DNA from: VFMC01 sp040398525
GTDB lineage: Bacteria > Actinomycetota > Acidimicrobiia > Acidimicrobiales > Ilumatobacteraceae
DNA: 64,000 nt
NCBI GenBank assembly: GCA_040398525.1
Contig: JBBATY010000010.1
Span: 28,202 to 92,201, forward strand
Direction of reading: 5' to 3'
Part shown: positions 1 to 9,995 of the stretch, one piece after another
Layout of the letters: each line of letters starts with the position of its first letter
How positions within the stretch are numbered: the first letter of the stretch is position 1
Position numbers and translations under genes: made by a program
The notes under the pieces: generated by a model
Database searches by the model: none
What the model was told of the DNA's origin: nothing
The model's input: only the letters and a program-made list of their open reading frames with translations

Positions 1-1174
1 CCTCGCCGAACACCACCAGATCGGGCGAGAGCGGCCGGCCGAGCAGGGCACTGGCCAGCGCCAGGCACACCGCCAGGTCGGCCCCGGGCTCGGCCAGTCG
101 CACCCCGCCGACCGCCGAGACGTAGACCTCGGTGGTGGCCATGGTGAGCCGGGCGCGACGCTCGAGCACGGCGAGCAGCATCGCCAGACGGCCCGGGTCG
201 AGCCCCTGCGCGCTGCGGCGCGGCGGGGCACCGCTGGTGGTGGACGAGGTGAGCGCCTGCACCTCGACCAGCAGCGGGCGCTGGCCCTCGAGCGTGGCGA
301 GCACGGCCGAGCCCGGCACCCCGGTGCGGCGGTCGGCGAGGAACAGGCTGCTGGCATCGGGCACCCCGACCAGGCCCTGCTCGCCCATCTCGAACAGGCC
401 GAGCTCGTCGGTGGGCCCGAAGCGGTTCTTCACCGCCCGCAGCAGGCGCAGCGAGTGGTGGCGGTCGCCCTCGAACGACAGCACCACGTCGACCACGTGC
501 TCGAGCACCCGGGGCCCGGCCAGGCTGCCCTCCTTGGTGACGTGGCCGACGAGCACCACTGGCACCCCGCGGGTCTTGGCCTCGTGCACCAGGCGGGCGG
601 CACAGCTGCGCACCTGCACCACGCTGCCGGGTGCCGAGCCGAGCTCGGGATCGGCGATGGTCTGCACGCTGTCGACCACGACGAGGCTGGGCTGCACCTC
701 GTCGATGGCGGCGACGATGTGCGGCAGGGCCGTCTCGGTGAGCAGCCACAGCTCGGGGCCGACAGCACCGAGGCGGTCGGCGCGCAGACGGACCTGGGGC
801 CCGCTCTCCTCGGCGCTGACGTAGAGCGTGCGCCCGCTCCACCCGGCCAGCAGCTGCAACAGCAGCGTCGACTTGCCGATGCCCGGCTCGCCGCCGAGCA
901 GCACGACCGACCCGGGCACGATCCCGGCCCCGAGGACGCGATCGAGCTCGGCGATGCCGGTGGGTGTCGGCCCGCCCTCACCGGCGTCGACCGCGGTGAT
1001 CGGGCGCGGTGCCGCGGCGGGCCCGTGGTGCAGCGTGGGGACAGCGACCTCGTCGGGGCCCTCGACATCTTCGACCAGGGTGTTCCAGGCTCGGCACGTG
1101 ACGCACTGGCCCGCCCACTTGGGGAACGACGCGCCGCAGTCCGAGCAGCGGTAGACGACTCGAAGCTTGGCCAT
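1..1174 (-). CDS. radA: DNA repair ATPase RadA (Sms), C-terminus cut by window edge
   Basis: RadA is a RecA-like ATPase that helps process recombination intermediates. Visible residues 1-391: an N-terminal zinc finger with Cys10, Cys13, Cys24 and Cys27; a Walker A loop GGEPGIGKST; a Walker B-like LVVVDSVQT; and the RadA-specific KNRFG motif (in AVKNRFGPTDELG). The last visible residues lie in the Lon-like domain, which continues past the left edge. The ATG at 1174 puts the zinc finger at the very N-terminus as in the family and lies 6 bases after a TACCGT -10-like box, with no Shine-Dalgarno sequence. Identification is secure; only completeness is unknown. Confidence 0.96.
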   Translation of the reverse strand, partial: MAKLRVVYRCSDCGASFPKWAGQCVTCRAWNTLVEDVEGPDEVAVPTLHHGPAAAPRPITAVDAGEGGPTPTGIAELDRVLGAGIVPGSVVLLGGEPGIGKSTLLLQLLAGWSGRTLYVSAEESGPQVRLRADRLGAVGPELWLLTETALPHIVAAIDEVQPSLVVVDSVQTIADPELGSAPGSVVQVRSCAARLVHEAKTRGVPVVLVGHVTKEGSLAGPRVLEHVVDVVLSFEGDRHHSLRLLRAVKNRFGPTDELGLFEMGEQGLVGVPDASSLFLADRRTGVPGSAVLATLEGQRPLLVEVQALTSSTTSGAPPRRSAQGLDPGRLAMLLAVLERRARLTMATTEVYVSAVGGVRLAEPGADLAVCLALASALLGRPLSPDLVVFGE

Positions 1175-1180
1175 GGGGCG

Positions 1181-1186
1181 ACGGTA
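1181..1186 (-). promoter_or_regulatory. Predicted -10 box of radA (leaderless)
   Basis: Read on the minus strand this is TACCGT (TAnnnT), ending 6 bases before the radA ATG. The start codon would be at or next to the transcription start. Same geometry as at several other genes here; inferred from sequence only. Confidence 0.5.
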
Positions 1187-1224
1187 GCCGGGGGGTGTCA
1201 CACGGCTGGCTTCGCCGGGCGCCG

Positions 1225-2016
1225 TCAGCGCATGCGGCGATGGGCGGGAGCGCGGCGAGCCGCCACCATCCGCCAGATCAGCGCCGTCGCGGCGAGCACC
1301 CACAGCACCAGCGCCGCCAGTGCCAGGTAGGGGAGGACCCGCCACAGGCCCCCCTTGGCGAGCGAGACGCTCGATGTCGTGGCGAGGTCGACCAGTGGCC
1401 CGTCGAGCGGCACGCTCCAGCGGACCCGCCCGTCCTCGCCGGTGGTGCCGGTGGTGGCGGCGAGCTCGCCGTCGAGGGCTGCCGAGACCGAGATGGCCAG
1501 CGCCTGGTCGAGGGCAAGCCCCTGGGCGGCCAGCTCGGCTTCCCACGGGGTGGCCCCGACGGCGGCCAACAGGTCGTCGTCGGCGAACGAGGCCAGGCCC
1601 ACGGTGGCTCCGGTGAACCCGGTCAGCGACAGCTCGACCGATGTCTCGCCGACGGTGCGGCCGAGGGCGACGTCGAGCAGCGGGCCGTTGCGGCCGTTCA
1701 GCGACTGCAGCAGCGCCGTCGCCTCGGCGGGCGTGGCGAACGGATGTCGCAGCACCAGCGACAGGCCGCCGTCGGCCGTGGGTGCCGGGCCCTGGACCAC
1801 CCAGCCGGCGGCGACGAGGTCGTCGAAGCGGAGGTCGTCGGCGAGGCCCGGTGCCCGGGCCAGCAACGCCGCATCGGCGACCGCCGTCACGGTGATCAGC
1901 CCGCTGCCGTTCTCGGCCATCTCGATGTCGACGTTGGCGTCGACGCGGCAGGCCGTCAGCAGCAGCGCACAGACGACGAGCAGCAGACGGGTGCGCACAG
2001 CACGAGAGTGTGGCAT
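1225..2016 (-). CDS. LppM-like lipoprotein with C-terminal membrane segment
   Basis: 263 residues. The N-terminus is a lipoprotein signal: positive residues, a Leu-rich core and an L-T-A-C lipobox with Cys23 as the lipidation site. A folded extracytoplasmic part follows, starting VDANVDIEMAENGSG, and near residues 226-250 there is one hydrophobic segment (LPYLALAALVLWVLAATALIW) and a short basic tail. This layout and the sequence just after the Cys resemble mycobacterial LppM (DUF3153), a cell-envelope protein of unclear function. It starts 30 bases after the clpC stop, with no -10-like box of its own, so it is probably cotranscribed with clpC. The family assignment is by resemblance and moderately sure; lipoprotein nature is well supported. 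Confidence 0.7.
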   Translation of the reverse strand: MPHSRAVRTRLLLVVCALLLTACRVDANVDIEMAENGSGLITVTAVADAALLARAPGLADDLRFDDLVAAGWVVQGPAPTADGGLSLVLRHPFATPAEATALLQSLNGRNGPLLDVALGRTVGETSVELSLTGFTGATVGLASFADDDLLAAVGATPWEAELAAQGLALDQALAISVSAALDGELAATTGTTGEDGRVRWSVPLDGPLVDLATTSSVSLAKGGLWRVLPYLALAALVLWVLAATALIWRMVAARRAPAHRRMR

Positions 2017-2046
2017 CCGCCAGCCGCCCGGCGCGTGCGCGAGCCG

Positions 2047-4614
<2,568 letters not shown>

Positions 4615-4620
4615 GACGGA

Positions 4621-4626
4621 AGTGTA
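4621..4626 (-). promoter_or_regulatory. Predicted -10 box of clpC (leaderless)
   Basis: Minus-strand TACACT, 6 bases upstream of the clpC ATG at 4614. It fits a leaderless transcript and decides between the family-like start and the longer open frame. No clear -35 was recognised. Confidence 0.5.
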
Positions 4627-4831
4627 CCGGCGCTCCGCTTCCACCACGCGACAGGCGACGAGCGCCACGCGTACCGGCGGTGCTGCTCATCCGTACCGCG
4701 GCGGTGCTGCTCGACCGTGCTGCGAACGCGCTCATCGACACGCTCGCGAGGCTGGTCGGACCCCGTCGGAGGTGTGACGTGCGTGACGAGAACTCCCCCG
4801 CTGTCGTTCGTCCCTCGGCCGTCCGGTGCCC

Positions 4832-4837
4832 TAGCCT
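4832..4837 (+). promoter_or_regulatory. Predicted -10 box of polyprenyl synthase gene (leaderless)
   Basis: TAGCCT seven bases before the ATG at 4845, with no ribosome-binding sequence between. Supports the shorter start at 4845. Confidence 0.5.
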
Positions 4838-4844
4838 CACAGAC

Positions 4845-5819
4845 ATGTCCGCCCTGCCGTTCTTCTCGCTCCCCGGCATGGCCGGCGACCTGGAGCGGAT
4901 CGAGGCAGCCCTGGTCGAGTCGGTGCGGACACCCGACGCCTACCTCAATGAGATCGCGTCGCATCTGATCGTCGCCGGTGGCAAGCGCCTGCGGCCGGTG
5001 CTCACCGTCGTGGCGGCCCAGATCAGTGGGGTTCCCGCCACCGACGACGCCGTGCAGGGCGGCATCTCGTGCGAGCTCGTCCAGACCGGATCGCTCTACC
5101 ACGACGACGTGATGGACGAGGCGCCCACGCGCCGCGGTGTCGAGACCGTGAACGCGAAGTGGGGCAACCTGCAGGCCATTCTCGCCGGCGACTTCCTGCT
5201 GTCGCGTGCGTCGGAGATCGCAGCCTCGCTCGGCACCGAGGTGGCGGCCCTGCTGGCCCGCACGATCGGCCGTCTGTGCGAGGGCCAGATCGAAGAGTTG
5301 CGCCACACCTACAACGTGGCCCGTCCCGAGGCGTCGTACCTCTCGTCGATCGCCGGCAAGACCGCCTCGCTCTACGCCACCTCGGCGCGCATCGGCGCGC
5401 TGGTGGCCGGCTTCGACCGCGAACTGGTCGACTCGCTCACGGCGTACGGCGACGCGTTCGGCATGGTGTTCCAGATCGTCGACGACCTGCTCGACATCAC
5501 CGCCACCGACGAGGCCCTCGGCAAGCCGGCCGGCCACGACATGGTGGAGGGCGTGTACACGCTCCCGGTGCTGCGCACGCTCCAGAGTGGCGGCATCGCT
5601 GCGGCATCGCTGCTCGACCTGCTCGGTCGTCCGCTCGGTGCCGCCGAGCGCGAGAAGGCCATCGAGATCGTGCGTGCCCACGGCGGCGTCGAGTCGTCGC
5701 TCGTCACCGCACGCGAATGGGCCGATCGTGCCGTCGAGTCGTGCGCCGGGTTGCCGGACTCGCTCGCCACCACGGCGCTGCGCGAAGCACCTGCGGCACT
5801 GCTGGCCTCGCTCGGCTGA
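4845..5819 (+). CDS. Long-chain polyprenyl diphosphate synthase (trans-isoprenyl)
   Basis: 324 residues. Condenses isopentenyl diphosphate onto allylic diphosphates to make the prenyl chain, most likely for menaquinone. Both catalytic aspartate-rich motifs are present: DDVMD in the first (SLYHDDVMDEAPTRRG) and DDLLD in the second (FQIVDDLLDITA). GGKRLRP, the isopentenyl-diphosphate-binding motif, lies near residue 45. The frame is open 55 codons upstream, but homologous sequence begins after the ATG at 4845, which follows a TAGCCT box. The adjacent convergent gene encodes a MenJ-like reductase, which fits quinone side-chain biosynthesis. Chain length cannot be read from sequence; heptaprenyl to nonaprenyl is likely. 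Geranylgeranyl synthase is the main alternative. Confidence 0.88.
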   Translation: MSALPFFSLPGMAGDLERIEAALVESVRTPDAYLNEIASHLIVAGGKRLRPVLTVVAAQISGVPATDDAVQGGISCELVQTGSLYHDDVMDEAPTRRGVETVNAKWGNLQAILAGDFLLSRASEIAASLGTEVAALLARTIGRLCEGQIEELRHTYNVARPEASYLSSIAGKTASLYATSARIGALVAGFDRELVDSLTAYGDAFGMVFQIVDDLLDITATDEALGKPAGHDMVEGVYTLPVLRTLQSGGIAAASLLDLLGRPLGAAEREKAIEIVRAHGGVESSLVTAREWADRAVESCAGLPDSLATTALREAPAALLASLG

Positions 5820-5852
5820 ACGACCGCGAGGCGGGCCCGACCCGAGCCAGCG

Positions 5853-7097
5853 TCAGGCGTCGGGGGCGAACCTCGACAGCGCAGCGCCGGCGCGGAACAA
5901 CGCCGCCGCAGCACCGTCGTCGCCGCCGTCGTGGCGCTCGTCGAGGGCGAGGCGCATCAGCACCTCGGCCGTCGTGCCGCGACCGGTCGCCATGCGCGCG
6001 ACGCGTCGGGCCACGGGCGGGCGCGACATCGCCCGCACGGCGAGCCGGCCGAGCTTCCAGAACTCGCCGTGCTGGTGGGCGAGCTCGCGTGGGTAGCGCT
6101 GCAGTGCGGTGGGACCCCCGGTGCCGAGGGCGTCGTGCACCACGTCGGCAGCCAGCATCCCGCTCGTGAGGGCGGTGTCGATCCCGGTGCCGAGCAGCGG
6201 GCTGCCGGTGCCCGCGGCATCGCCCACCACGAGGAAGGTGGGCCCGGCCTTGGGCTCGACCGATCCGCCGATGGCCAGCCGCCCGGCGGCCGGGGTCGTC
6301 AGCGGGTGGCGCGGGTCGAAGCCCCATCGCTCGGCCACCTCGGCTGCCCACGTGTCGAGCAGACGTGCCGTGTTGACGGCCCGCACGTCGGCCACCGCCG
6401 ACCCGATCACCGACACCCCGACGTTCACGGTGCCGTCGCCCAACGGGACCACCCAGCCGAACCCGGGCACGCTCTCGTGGCCGGGCTCGCCGAGGCCGAG
6501 GCCGAGCTCGTGCCGGTGCGTGTCGTGCGCCCCAGCCTCCCAGTAGGCCCGCAGTGCGGTGCCGTGGGGCCACGTGCGTGCCCGCGATGTGCCGAGCGCC
6601 CGGCCGAAGGTGCTGTTGGCGCCGTCGGCCACCACCAGGTAGGTCGAGCGGATCGTCAGCTCCTGGCCCAGCGCGGAACGGACCACGGCTCCACGGACCA
6701 GGCCGCGCTCGACGACCGGTTCGATCGCTTCGTGGCCCTCGAGCAGCTCGGCGCCGGCGGCCACGGCGTGCCGTGCGAGCTGCTCGTCGAGCACCTCGCG
6801 CCGGACGGCCCGGCCCACCGCCGGTCGGCCCTGACGGGCAGCCCAGTCGATGGTGCGTCGACGGTCGCCGTGGGTGAGCACCACACCCTCGATGCGGTGT
6901 GCTGCGCCGAGGTCGAGGCCGAGCGCCTCGACGGCCTCGACGGCCGTCGGCGTCAGCGAGTCGCCACACGCCTTGGGTCGGGGGAACGGTCGGCGCTCGA
7001 CCACGAGCACCCGGTGCCCCTGCTGCGCCAAGCTGCACGCAGCAGCACTGCCCGCAGGGCCGGCTCCGACGACGAGGACGTCGGCGATGATGGTCAT
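5853..7097 (-). CDS. Geranylgeranyl reductase-family FAD protein (MenJ-like menaquinone reductase)
   Basis: 414 residues. An N-terminal Rossmann fold begins at residue 6 with VVGAGPAGSAAACSL, followed by an acidic/basic ending VVERRPFPRPKACGDSLTP, typical of this flavoprotein family. A second FAD motif, VVGDAAGTGSPLLGTGID, lies in the last third. Members reduce prenyl double bonds; in mycobacteria MenJ saturates one menaquinone isoprene unit. Neighbours (prenyl synthase, cytochromes, quinone-linked complexes) favour the menaquinone role over archaeal-type lipid reduction. The open frame extends 31 codons upstream, but the ATG at 7097 fits the family. It starts 46 bases after the cytochrome c gene stop with no box of its own, so they are probably one transcript. 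Confidence 0.82.
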   Translation of the reverse strand: MTIIADVLVVGAGPAGSAAACSLAQQGHRVLVVERRPFPRPKACGDSLTPTAVEAVEALGLDLGAAHRIEGVVLTHGDRRRTIDWAARQGRPAVGRAVRREVLDEQLARHAVAAGAELLEGHEAIEPVVERGLVRGAVVRSALGQELTIRSTYLVVADGANSTFGRALGTSRARTWPHGTALRAYWEAGAHDTHRHELGLGLGEPGHESVPGFGWVVPLGDGTVNVGVSVIGSAVADVRAVNTARLLDTWAAEVAERWGFDPRHPLTTPAAGRLAIGGSVEPKAGPTFLVVGDAAGTGSPLLGTGIDTALTSGMLAADVVHDALGTGGPTALQRYPRELAHQHGEFWKLGRLAVRAMSRPPVARRVARMATGRGTTAEVLMRLALDERHDGGDDGAAAALFRAGAALSRFAPDA

Positions 7098-7143
7098 GGC
7101 GCCGGCACCCTCGGACAGGGCCGCCGACGACGGATGCGGGCGA

Positions 7144-7986
7144 TCAGCCCTCCCCGGCGGGGCTGCCCTCACGCGGCGCGTCGCCCACACCGATGGAGCC
7201 GTCGATCATGTCGGCCGAGTTGGCGAAGGTGATCGAGCCGTCCTCGAGGCCGGTCCACGCCGGAGCTTCGGCGCTGCACCAGGTCTCGTACTCCTCGGCG
7301 TACTCGCCGGCCGGGTCGGCGCCGCCGAGCGTGTAGCGCTCGTGGCAGACCACACCGAGGATCTGGGCCTCGGTGAGGGCGCCGCCGGTGCTGGGGCCGA
7401 AGTTGGGCATGATGCCGCGTGCGCCGGTGACGTGGGCGCCGCCTTCGCGATCGGGGTTGCCGTACACCGACACGCCGGCCGTCTGGTACTGCTGGGTGCC
7501 GTAGTAGACGTAGCGCAGCTGGTCCTCGATGTGCGGGAAGGTCTTCAGCACCTCGCCGCCGGCGAACGCATAGCCGACACCGCCTTCGCCGGCGGTGCCG
7601 TGGCAGCCGGAGCACTGACCGGTGTAGAGCGCAGCGCCCACACCCATCGGCCCGGCGATCTTCTGCTCCTTGGGCGTGAGGCCACGGGCGTACATGAACA
7701 TCCAGATGGGCAGCAGGCTCAGCGTGGCCATCGCCCAGTACGGGATCTTCTTGCGGCTCTTGGCCGCTGCCACGTAGGGCGGGTCGGGCTTGGGCGGGGG
7801 CGGCGCTGCCGGTGCGGCCTTGGCCGGCGCGGCCTTGGCTGCAGCAGCTGGCGCGGCCGCCTCGGCGACGGCCGGCACGGACGAGGCCGCCGCAGGCGCG
7901 GCCCCCTCGACGGGTGCGGCTTCGCCGGTGGCCTTGGCCTTGGCAGCCTGGCTGCGCTTGAGGAGATGCTCGGGGATCTCGGTCAC
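7144..7986 (-). CDS. Membrane-anchored monoheme cytochrome c with IPEHLLKR N-terminal motif
   Basis: 280 residues. Residues 1-80 are cytoplasmic-looking: a motif IPEHLLKRSQAAKAKA at residues 4-19, then an Ala/Pro/Lys-rich linker. One membrane helix spans about 83-100, and a class I cytochrome c domain follows with C125-x-x-C128-H129 and a probable axial Met193 (GIMPNFGP). The start is GTG at 7986, 8 bases after a TATCGT box; the longer upstream frame is rejected because the same N-terminus (MTEIPEHLLKR) begins the subunit-IV gene at 9996. It is divergent from the bc-type operon, so it is a plausible electron acceptor or extra subunit of that complex. Exact partner unknown. Confidence 0.85.
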   Translation of the reverse strand: MTEIPEHLLKRSQAAKAKATGEAAPVEGAAPAAASSVPAVAEAAAPAAAAKAAPAKAAPAAPPPPKPDPPYVAAAKSRKKIPYWAMATLSLLPIWMFMYARGLTPKEQKIAGPMGVGAALYTGQCSGCHGTAGEGGVGYAFAGGEVLKTFPHIEDQLRYVYYGTQQYQTAGVSVYGNPDREGGAHVTGARGIMPNFGPSTGGALTEAQILGVVCHERYTLGGADPAGEYAEEYETWCSAEAPAWTGLEDGSITFANSADMIDGSIGVGDAPREGSPAGEG

Positions 7987-7994
7987 GGGTAGCC

Positions 7995-8000
7995 ACGATA
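7995..8000 (-). promoter_or_regulatory. Predicted -10 box of monoheme cytochrome c gene (leaderless)
   Basis: Minus-strand TATCGT, 8 bases before the GTG at 7986. It fixes the otherwise ambiguous GTG start. Confidence 0.5.
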
Positions 8001-8204
8001 GACGCACGCGCGCCCGGAACGGGAATCTGTCGGCGGGTGTCACGGGCCCTGCCCGGTTGTGCCGACACAGGTCACGGAATGCACGAATGCACAACACCGT
8101 GCTCCACACCTCCGGGCGTGGTAGACCGGAGGACGCACCAATCCAGGTGCACCGGCCGACGCCCACCCGGGCCACGGACTGGTGTCACCCCCCGGTGTCG
8201 TGAC

Positions 8205-8210
8205 TAGTGT
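8205..8210 (+). promoter_or_regulatory. Predicted -10 box of the b6/bc-nuo operon
   Basis: TAGTGT (in GACTAGTGTTCG) about 45 bases before the first gene of the operon. Transcription from here would give a short leader containing the AAGGAG ribosome-binding site at 8240-8245. Just upstream are two GGTGTC repeats, at 8181 and 8194. The next possible promoter was not seen until after nuoN. Confidence 0.45.
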
Positions 8211-8255
8211 TCGTGCAACGTTTCACGATGTCGCGCGAAGAAGGAGACGCCCCTC

Positions 8256-8735
8256 GTGCAGCTTGCTATCGATCTTCTGGAACTGCCCGGCATGAACCAG
8301 GCGTTCTTGTTCTCATTCTTCCTGTCCACCGGCCTGGCGCTGCTCGCAATCCCGTATGCAAAGCGTCGGCCCGTGGGCACGCCGGTGTCGTGGGGCGAGG
8401 CCATGCTCGCGGCGATGTTCGTGTTCGGCGTGATGTTCATCGCCTTCGGTGTGGTGCCCCACCAGTGGATCGACCACGCCGACAAGGACCTCAAGTGGGA
8501 CAAGACCAAGCACCTGCACGGTCCGTGGGGCATCGTCAAGCCCCAGGCCGACGGCGGCTGGTTCCCGATGACCCTGCAGTACGAAGCGATCCGCGACGTC
8601 ATCGTCGTGCTGATCCATGTGTGGTACTTCGGGCTGATGATCTTCCTGTGGAGCTTCTGGCAGAAGCGCGGCACCAAGAAGTCGACCGAGCTCGCCACCT
8701 CCACCTACGGCCGCCCGCTGGTGAAGAAGGGGTGA
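8256..8735 (+). CDS. Unknown membrane protein opening the b6/bc-type operon
   Basis: 159 residues, function not recognised. Hydrophobic segments at about residues 15-35 (FLFSFFLSTGLALLAIPYA), 50-66 (AMLAAMFVFGVMFIAFG) and 113-132 (VIVVLIHVWYFGLMIFLWSF) suggest three membrane helices. Between the second and third lies a polar loop rich in His, Trp and Lys. GTG start with a good AAGGAG 10 bases upstream. It is first in a tight operon, four bases before the ferredoxin gene. Position argues for a small subunit or quinone-side anchor of the cytochrome b6/bc-type complex, or a membrane dock for the ferredoxin; this is inference only. Confidence 0.75.
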   Translation: MQLAIDLLELPGMNQAFLFSFFLSTGLALLAIPYAKRRPVGTPVSWGEAMLAAMFVFGVMFIAFGVVPHQWIDHADKDLKWDKTKHLHGPWGIVKPQADGGWFPMTLQYEAIRDVIVVLIHVWYFGLMIFLWSFWQKRGTKKSTELATSTYGRPLVKKG

Positions 8736-8739
8736 GCTG

Positions 8740-9153
8740 ATGCCTCGTACCGATGCCAACCCACCGCTGATGCCGTACACCGACCAGTACCAACTGGTCG
8801 AGGTCGATGCCGACTACCTGTCGAAGGCCGTCAAGCCCAAGCAGTTCATCCACATCGACCAGACCGAGTGCATCATGTGCGAGGGCTGTGTCGACATCTG
8901 CCCGTGGAAGTGCATCCACATGGTGAACCCGTCGGCCATCGCCGAGGCCACCGGCACCGAGCAACCGGGCACCGACCCGAACGACAACGTCGTGTTCATC
9001 ATCGACGACGACATCTGCACCCGCTGCGCGCTCTGCGTCGACCGGTGCCCCACCGGGGTCATCATCCTCGGCAAGGTCGGCGCCCCGTCGAGCACGGGTG
9101 ATTCGCACACCCGCACCAACAACCACGGCTACGCCTACGGCATGCGCTTCTGA
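8740..9153 (+). CDS. Dicluster [4Fe-4S] ferredoxin within the b6/bc-type operon
   Basis: 137 residues. Two classical cluster motifs: C44-x2-C47-x2-C50-x3-C54-Pro and C93-x2-C96-x2-C99-x3-C103-Pro, separated by a 38-residue insert (VNPSAIAEATGTEQPG...), longer than in small clostridial ferredoxins and more like the NuoI or NapG type. No signal peptide or membrane segment, so it is cytoplasmic. The C-terminus ends with a short Ser/Thr/His-rich tail. It lies between a membrane protein gene and cytochrome b, so it may be a peripheral subunit passing electrons between a cytosolic donor and the quinone side of the complex. Ferredoxin identity is firm; the role is inferred. Confidence 0.9.
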   Translation: MPRTDANPPLMPYTDQYQLVEVDADYLSKAVKPKQFIHIDQTECIMCEGCVDICPWKCIHMVNPSAIAEATGTEQPGTDPNDNVVFIIDDDICTRCALCVDRCPTGVIILGKVGAPSSTGDSHTRTNNHGYAYGMRF

Positions 9154-9170
9154 CAAGGACCCCGAGACCA

Positions 9171-9956
9171 ATGGCCAAGATCATCGACGAGACCCCCCGC
9201 CCGACGGCGAAGGACCGCGCCAACAAACTGGTGTCCGACGTCCAGGGCAGCCAGGTGTGGAACAGCATCTTCCGCCCGGGCTCGATCTTCCGCAAGGGCT
9301 ACACCGACAGCCCTCGCAACCGCAGCTACGTCATCATGAACTCGGTGCTGTACCACCTGCACCCGGTGAAGGTGAAGCGCCACGCGGTGAAGGTCAGCTA
9401 CACCCTGTGCCTCGGCGGGTTGAGCTTCTTCCTGTTCATCCTGCTCACCGTCACCGGCATCTTCTTGATGTTCTATTACCGTCCCGAGGCCACCCAAGCC
9501 TGGAACGACATCTCGAACCTGCAGACCTCGGTCACCTTCGGGCTCCTCGTACGAAACATGCATCGATGGGGTGCCCACCTGATGGTGCTCTCGGTGTTCT
9601 TGCACATGGCCCGCGTCTTCTACCACGGGGCCTACAAGGCGCCACGCGAGTTCAACTGGGTCATCGGCGTGGTGCTGCTGATGCTCACCCTGCTGCTCAG
9701 CTTCACCGGCTACCTGCTGCCGTGGGACCAGCTGGCCATGTGGGCCGTCGCGGTGGGCACGAACATGATGGGCTACACCCCGGTGTTCGGCTCCGAGGTC
9801 CGCTACGTGCTGCTCGGCGGCAAGGAGATCGGATCGGAGACGCTGCTGCGGTGGTACGTGCTGCACGTGCTGTTCCTGCCGTTCGTGATCGTGATCTTCA
9901 TGGCCATCCACTTCTGGCGTGTCCGCAAAGACGGCGGCATCTCGGGGCCGCTGTGA
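9171..9956 (+). CDS. Cytochrome b6-like subunit (N-terminal half of cytochrome b)
   Basis: 261 residues, four-helix cytochrome b core of a quinol:cytochrome c oxidoreductase. Heme ligands are His131 and His145 (14 apart) on one helix, and His232 and His247 (15 apart) on another; the 15-residue spacing is the b6 type. Cys80 in LCLGGLSF aligns with the cysteine that covalently holds heme c(i) in cytochrome b6 and in Bacillus QcrB. PWDQ (residues 184-187) and the end RKDGGISGPL are also b6-like. The C-terminal half of cytochrome b is a separate protein encoded next. Not like mycobacterial QcrB, which is a single long chain. Confidence 0.95.
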   Translation: MAKIIDETPRPTAKDRANKLVSDVQGSQVWNSIFRPGSIFRKGYTDSPRNRSYVIMNSVLYHLHPVKVKRHAVKVSYTLCLGGLSFFLFILLTVTGIFLMFYYRPEATQAWNDISNLQTSVTFGLLVRNMHRWGAHLMVLSVFLHMARVFYHGAYKAPREFNWVIGVVLLMLTLLLSFTGYLLPWDQLAMWAVAVGTNMMGYTPVFGSEVRYVLLGGKEIGSETLLRWYVLHVLFLPFVIVIFMAIHFWRVRKDGGISGPL

Positions 9957-9995
9957 TGACGAACGCACCTCGAACCCGGCTGATCGGAGCGACCA

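Noticed and set aside
8181..8199. Repeated GGTGTC(AC) elements before radA (1194), at 8036, 8181, 8194, 62614 and 62633 as a common operator
   Set aside because: Spacing and distance from promoters differ at each place and the motif is short and GC-rich; no consistent architecture. A genome-wide motif count would be needed to revive the idea.
7986..8255. Hidden gene in the 269-base gap between cytochrome c and the bc-type operon
   Set aside because: Short frames here lack ribosome-binding signals and similarity; the region is explained by two divergent promoters.
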